A DNA stretch of 64,000 bases from Amblyornis subalaris (lineage: Eukaryota; Chordata; Aves; Passeriformes; Ptilonorhynchidae). The notes under the pieces were generated by a model that was not told the DNA's origin, did no database searches, and worked only from the letters and a program-made list of their open reading frames with translations. The stretch spans positions 6,994,087 to 7,058,086 of the forward strand of contig JACAXG010000012.1 in assembly GCA_018881555.1 (NCBI GenBank), read 5' to 3'. Position numbers and translations under genes: made by a program. Below are positions 58,481 through 64,000 of this stretch, piece by piece; the first letter of the stretch is position 1, and the number at the start of each line of letters is the position of its first letter.

Positions 58481-60798
58481 AGAGGGAAAATAAACTCAAT
58501 GAAGTGACTGGTAATGACTATCATTAATAATTTTGGGTTGGATGCCAGAGAGCTACATTAAAACTTAAGCCATGGAAGTAGATAAATGCAGACATAACCC
58601 TGCTTTTAACCATAATTCAAGACTGGTTCTACCAGGAGCTGATTAATATAAGGGAGATAGTTTTGTTGTAGACACCAGGAAAGCTCTTCCAAGACTGCAG
58701 CTAAGCCTGCATTGAGACATATCAGCCACTACCATGAAACATGCAGAGCAGGATGTGATAAAACCTTGTTTCAGTGTTCCTGAATTAAATTTTTAAAATG
58801 CTTTAGGACGAAATTGTTGCCCAGTCCCAAGGCTTCTCTAATTCCTTGTCCTCAGCCATCTACCCACTGTCTTTACCTCGAAGGCCCATACCACACCCTC
58901 ACCTGAAAACTGTAGATCCTACTGCTGTTGTGGGAACTGCTGATCTTGTTCAAGTGCCTTGTATTTGTGCTACTGTGTAGGAGCTATTCAGGAGTAACAG
59001 CCTGTGTGCAAGATCTTACTGTTCCGTAATTGTAGTGCCTTGAGGTCACATCCTCTGCCCTGTAAGAACAGTAAATTACCTCAGCTCAGCCATAGGGGCT
59101 CAAGACAGCCTGAGAACGGTCATGGTGGAGCAGCTGACCTGAGGTAATCTGATGCAAGGAAAGCACTGAGTGCAAGGAACCTGTTGTTAGATTCTGCAAA
59201 TACAAAGCAAACTAGGACAGAGCTAAAGGAAGGAAACATGTTGTTAATTAAAAACATTCATGACAAAATACATGTTTGAACTCTAAAGCTTCCTGGGTTC
59301 CATTAGTAATCGGAACTGTTGGAGGCATATATAGCCTCACTACAGACCCTCATGAAGAAATTCACCCACTGCCCCTCACAGAATGGTGGAAAAAGGACTG
59401 TGATGGAACAAAAGATAATGTGCTACTTACTATGCAGTGTTTCTCTTCTAGTAATTCCTCTTTTACTCTAGAATTCTAGCTCAAATCCCCCTGATTCCAA
59501 GATTTCACGAGGACTAGCTGCAATATACCCTGATAATCAAAGCAAAACCAGTTAATAGGAGTGTATTTCAGGAGTCAGAGGATTATAACATTTGCATGCT
59601 TCTTCTCACAAAACTATAAACTGGGCATAAAAATGGTAGCACAACACGCTTTGTCCTCCTCTAACTAAAAAAGAGTCAAAAAACCAAGATATCACATGAG
59701 GAATAACCCATTTAATGACATGGAAGCAATTCCGTCAGTGCTGGATTCAATTAACAATGAACAGAGACAGTTCCTGCTGTGCAAAGTCTATCCAAAGGTA
59801 TGGAGGTTTCAGGCCTTTCTTGACAGACAAATCAGACTCCTTGAGTATTGCTCTTAGCCCATACACTGTCTTTTGCCATGCTGTTCATTAGGAAGACGGC
59901 CTGACAATTATTCGCGGTAGTGTACTGACATGGTTTTCAGTATGTGATGATATACTTGAGAGTACAATTAATCATTTGGTCTGTTTGCCTGTGGAATTGT
60001 AAGCCATTCAAGTTTCTCAGTGCTTAAACTTTCACAGATTGCTCTGGAGATCCCAAAGAATTGGCTGCTGTTCATACGTGTACTGACAAAATCCCTTTAA
60101 AAGAAGTGAGCTTCTGAGTTGAGAACTGCCTTGCCAGGCATGAGAATCCCAAGGAGACAGATCATCTCACGTATTGATACAACATCACAATGCAAATATC
60201 ATATTGTGGTGTCAGGACAATGTGCAACAAGTGTTTTGTGGCTCTCTCAAAATCCATTTGAAGTGATCCATCCCTGCTCTCGTTCCTTCTGTCTGTGCAC
60301 AGAAAATGTGGTTTGTTTCTTCTCTCTTTCTGGATGCTTGGAAAAATAAGAGATGAAGGCTTAAAAAACATGCTGCATACCAGATACATTAGCTGCCTTC
60401 AAGAGCCACAAATAGCCCTATTATTCTTCCAGAATATTTATATTACAGTGATGCCTAGAGGTTCCAGCAAACTGCAGGGCTGTACAAAATCAGGCTGTGT
60501 GCTAGCCATGGTACAAATGCATGTTAACACACTGCCCATTCTCCAATGAGCTTGGGATCCTCACCGCAGCCTCTTGTATGTACAACAGAATTAAAGATTT
60601 AGTTTTTTCCCCTCAAGTGCTCCTGTGAGAAAGGGAAGTTCTGTATAGCTGCAGTGCTCTCACTGCAGCCAAACCCCTGGACAGTTGCAATCTTATGAGA
60701 AGGAAAGCTGGCATTTATTTACAAAATCTTGAAGTTGATTTTACATGCTCATACTTGCACAGATTTTATACATTCATATCCCTTCTCTTTCTCTAAAT
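58481..60798. other. Unique DNA, nothing recognised
   Basis: No exon or transposon recognised. An octamer ATTTGCAT (POU-factor site) occurs at 59590-59597, joined to a GCATGC palindrome. Frames reach 84 codons. Confidence 0.45.
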
Positions 60799-60840
60799 AC
60801 ATATATATATATATATGTGTATATATATATAAATATATAG
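60799..60840. repeat. (AT)n microsatellite with a GTGT interruption
   Basis: ATATAT repeats on both sides of a GTGT step make a self-complementary stretch able to extrude as a cruciform. The minus frame 60749-61033 reads through it as an Ile/Tyr/Thr run and is an artefact. Confidence 0.85.
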
Positions 60841-61980
60841 ACATGTATTTTTTTGAAGAAGCAGGCTGTTTGGAAAAATAGCTCCAGGTCATGTAGGAAG
60901 TGGACATGTGTTTACAATATATGCTAAAATTATTACATATTTTGAGCCAAGGTATTAGTAAGAAACCAGAAAGTTTTCCAGTGCAGAAAAGATTATACAT
61001 GTAAATGGTTATGACTTGTACCAGGAAACCCACCTCTTAAAGTTTGAAGAATCTGTTCAGGTGACAGAGATTGGGGAATGCAAAACGCAGTGTTGCTGAG
61101 GAATTACAATAACGGCTGCTCACCTCAGTTGATACACCATCGTTTTATGAGGAAAAATATGTCAGCTGAACAGCATCTTAAATTACATTCCTCGCAGGGT
61201 ACCCTGCCAGGAGTAACAACATCCCCACACACTGCAGGGGCTAAAGGTCCCAGGATTAGAGTGAACAAGGTCAATGTTAATTAATGCTTTAACTAATCAC
61301 AGGTTAAGTGCTTCCATCCACAGGCAGCCTACAACGTAGGCTTAATCTGCCCTATATATGGTCTGGAGCTGATATGATTGTACTAATTTTTTTAAAGTGT
61401 ATGTGTATATGTATTTGTTGCATACAATAGTGAATCAAGTATTAAACGTTCAAGAAGTCAGGCATTTTTTCAGGACTGCTCTTCAGTGCTGGATACCTTC
61501 ATTTAATTAGTTTACACACACAAGCACCTAAATACCCTCCACTTCCCGACTTTGACTGTAGTTTGGAGCCTGCTCAGTGCCTGGACAAGAGCAGCACTAC
61601 AACAGGCTGGCACTCAAAAGCAGTGGCTGCTGTTTTGGTACGAGGTACATGGAAAGCTGCACCCGTAACTCATGCTTTTCTCTTCCTGGGCAGTGTGTGG
61701 GCCGGAGGTATGGCTGCAGAGTTAGTAGAAGGTCTGGGATGAGACCAACACAGCAAAACCGAAAACAAAATCCCAAAACAAACAGTAAAAAAAAAGGATG
61801 CAAAGAAGAACAAGAAAAGTGAAGCCCTTTCACCTCCAAGTCGTAAACATCTCTTTTGATCTCTGTGTCTCCTATTTCTGATCTGACAAGTATTACAAAT
61901 GCCAAGCCCACACCCTGCTTCCCTTCAGTGATTAATGTGCTATGGTCTTTCTGAAAGCTTAAAGAGCTCTCCCTTCGGGC
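60841..61980. other. Unique DNA, nothing recognised
   Basis: The longest frame is minus 61597-61986 (129 codons), with a hydrophobic Phe/Leu-rich centre generated by the A/C-rich text at 61755-61800. No domain is recognised. Confidence 0.45.
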
Positions 61981-61999
61981 CACCACATTTGATAAAGAA

Positions 62000-62600
62000 A
62001 TGAAGCCTGGCGATTAATAATTCCCCGGGCTGAGTTTTTGTTTAATAACTATTCTGTCAGTGATAGATCTAAAGGGTGAGGGTGTAGATGTGCGTGCATG
62101 TGGAGGGAGTAATTTGATTGTGGCCAGGAGATTTGGCAGGCTGGCATTACAAAGGAGCTCTTTAGCAGTGGCTGGAAAACCAGCATGACAAATCACTCCG
62201 TTCTCTGCTTTCCCAGCCTACCCGTCTCAACCAAGCTATCTCATTAGTCTCAAGCCAGCCAATCCAAGCCTATGATTTGGGAAATATTTCCTTCTTGACA
62301 TTCAAGAGAACAATTCTTTACCCAGGGAAAATTACATTTAAAAATAAATGGAAAAGCATCAATCAGCTAGGAAAATATATTCAGCTTTTTGGATCTCTGG
62401 AGAGAAAGGCTTTTTGAAAATTTTATTTTATTGCATTTAAATAGGGCTGAAGGCCATGGTTTGATTTTTTAAAAGCTGAGATAACTAAAAAGATAGCATT
62501 GTAACATTTGCATATTAATAGTTATGTTTTCTTTCTATAGAGACAGTATTTTTCATTAAAGCTAAATCTTGAATATGTACAGACCTGTAAAGATGCGCTA
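62000..62600. promoter_or_regulatory. Candidate conserved non-coding block with octamer site
   Basis: This 600-bp block is free of repeats and rich in motifs common in developmental enhancers: an octamer ATTTGCAT at 62506-62513 followed directly by ATTAAT, homeodomain cores near 62014-62030 and 62040-62050, a CCAAT-type site near 62260 and AT-rich MEF2-like stretches near 62395-62440. The 60-codon frame 62014-62196 is not credible. Conservation is inferred from composition only. Confidence 0.3.
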
Positions 62601-63237
62601 GAAGGTACCTGTTTGTAGAGACAGATAGACTGCATAGTATGACAAATTACAAGGTGATTGGAATGTGGTTTTTTAATCCAGCAAGCCAACTGTATTTCTG
62701 GGTGAACTTTTTAAGAATTCTCAAGCCTCTCAAGTCGTTTGAGGACTTAAAAAAAAAGATCAAATTAAAATAGCTTTCCTTTAAAAACTGTTCTCTCTGC
62801 TGAACAGTATCTTGTTCATTCTTGCTTCCTTAGTCCAGAAAAGTATGAGTCAGCCAAGCCACTAAGGAGTAATTTCTTCATGCATAGCAGCTCCAAACTT
62901 GACCCATACAGGACAGTCCTCTTAATAATATCTCAGCCTATGCACTGAACCAAAAGAAAACAACCACATTAGTGACAGCTTTCCTGGAGCATCCGGAAAT
63001 CCTGGCTGAGTACAGGGAGGGATCCTACCCCTTCCTGTACATAAAACACCCTGTCTCAAGGAGTTGACGTCTTACAACTCTGGACATCTGTCCTCTCCCA
63101 ACCATAGCTACTACTAGTCAGGCCTCTCCATGGCTATGCACCTCCTTTCCCACTGAAGACTTCCTCCCTGACAGACAGGTGAAATGACTCCAGCACATTT
63201 CACCCAGATGAGCTGGGTTGGTTTAGGCATCTTAAAT
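62601..63237. other. Unique DNA, nothing recognised
   Basis: No exon or transposon recognised. Confidence 0.45.
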
Positions 63238-63395
63238 AAGTGAGTCCTTACTATGTCAGCTGACCTATGGCAGATGAATTGAAAGAGTCACAGGAAAGAG
63301 TCTCAGCATCCAAGGATACTCACTCAGCATCACACAGCAGCAGAATCAGGAACATAACACAGGTTTTCTGGTCCCTAGTCCAGCTTCCCTGTTGA
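63238..63395 (+). repeat. MIR-like SINE remnant, sense
   Basis: Landmarks of a MIR-type CORE-SINE appear in order: gtgagtccttactatgtcag (compare gagcacttactatgtgccag), gcagatgaattgaaagagtc, cagcatcacacagcagcaga and aacataacacaggttttctg, ending with a tccctagtccag motif. About 155 bp survive with many changes. MIR relatives are ancient amniote elements and survive in birds only as worn scraps, consistent with this. Confidence 0.5.
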
Positions 63396-64000
63396 TGAAA
63401 CTCTCTGCCTTTTCGACTCTTAAAGAAAAATACATTCAGCAAACCCTTCTAATGAAATTCCCCACAAATGTATCTAAGGAGATATTTTTGTATTATGAGA
63501 GAGATTATGAGTTTTATCCAGGGGGTAAATAACCTAGAAAATTAGATGTGTCATTGCTGGGCCATGAAAGAAGAATTGATTACATCACCTTTTCCTAATG
63601 GGACATTATAACTGACTGTGTTTTATTTTTGCAGACCTGCAAGCTCTACTGTGTCCCATAATTCACTGCAAAATGTTGGAATTTGGGCTTTTCCCATATC
63701 ATTACATGAAGATGAAGTGCTAGTGCTGCTCTGAATTACATTTCTATTCATTTTACTATTTTTTTAAGTATTTGCTTCCCATACATAAATTGTTACTATT
63801 ATATAAATATTCTAAGGCACCTTGCTGACAATTTTCCCCCTCTTTTACTCAGAATTAATAACAAAATGCAAATCAGTGGCAGTGGGGTTTTTTTTCTTTC
63901 CACTTAGTACAATGCTTGGATAACACAGCATTTAAAGATTTATGATACATATTAATAGCATTTAAGCACCTTCAGAGTAAATATAAATACCCCTTTGTTT
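63396..64000. other. Unique AT-rich DNA, nothing recognised
   Basis: No exon or transposon recognised up to the window end. Confidence 0.45.

Noticed and set aside
61597..61986. 129-codon minus frame
   Set aside because: Hydrophobic core is produced by an A/C-rich low-complexity stretch.

Overview
This window looks like a stretch of vertebrate, probably avian (or at least sauropsid), nuclear DNA. It is AT-rich, CpG-poor and gene-poor. I find no protein-coding gene I can name, and no rRNA, tRNA, CRISPR array or bacterial feature. The sauropsid call rests on the interspersed repeats: the recognisable ones are worn CR1 LINE fragments plus a few MIR-like scraps, and I see no mammalian-type SINEs or L1. 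Isolated single N bases at 4570, 12143, 14711, 14716, 14728 and 26952 and two long G runs suggest an older draft assembly. Species cannot be fixed by eye. Nearly all short open frames here are of the length expected by chance in such DNA, so the window is best read as an intergenic desert or the inside of a very large intron.

Layout. 1-7 kb: unique AT-rich DNA with one homeodomain-motif-rich block (about 5.42-5.99 kb). 7.1-8.1 kb: an old antisense CR1 interrupted by a TG/TA microsatellite, followed by a MIR-like scrap. 8.1-21.7 kb: mostly unique DNA holding a TATA box with a pure pyrimidine tract (9.23 kb), a CTCF-like site and a perfect 14-bp Maf/CRE palindrome (11.65-11.88 kb), an (AGGGG)7 tract (17.85 kb), a hairpin (19.24 kb) and an ancient amniote repeat (19.5 kb). 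21.74-22.88 kb: the best transposon, a sense CR1 that still shows a reverse-transcriptase motif. 23.6-37.4 kb: a homopurine tract, G14 and G19 runs and otherwise unique DNA. 37.4-38.1 kb: a CR1 scrap, a C-rich quadruplex-prone repeat and a small CpG patch with an RFX-type X-box. 40.85-42.2 kb: the most unusual part, a GC-rich island made of a diverged 25-bp minisatellite, a 57-bp tandem duplication and a CpG-enriched segment ending in an ATG and a consensus splice donor. 44.67-45.77 kb: a minus-strand frame that looks coding-like but is broken by two adjacent stops. 46.5-58.2 kb: short duplications, old CR1 fragments and MIR-like scraps. 58.3-64 kb: AT microsatellites, an octamer-containing block at 62.0-62.6 kb and another MIR-like remnant.

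If the window has a function it is more likely regulatory or non-coding-RNA than protein-coding. The best leads are the 40.9-42.2 kb island, the broken frame at 45.2-45.8 kb and the palindromic sites at 11.87 and 37.99 kb. All need cross-species alignment and RNA data, which I could not run.
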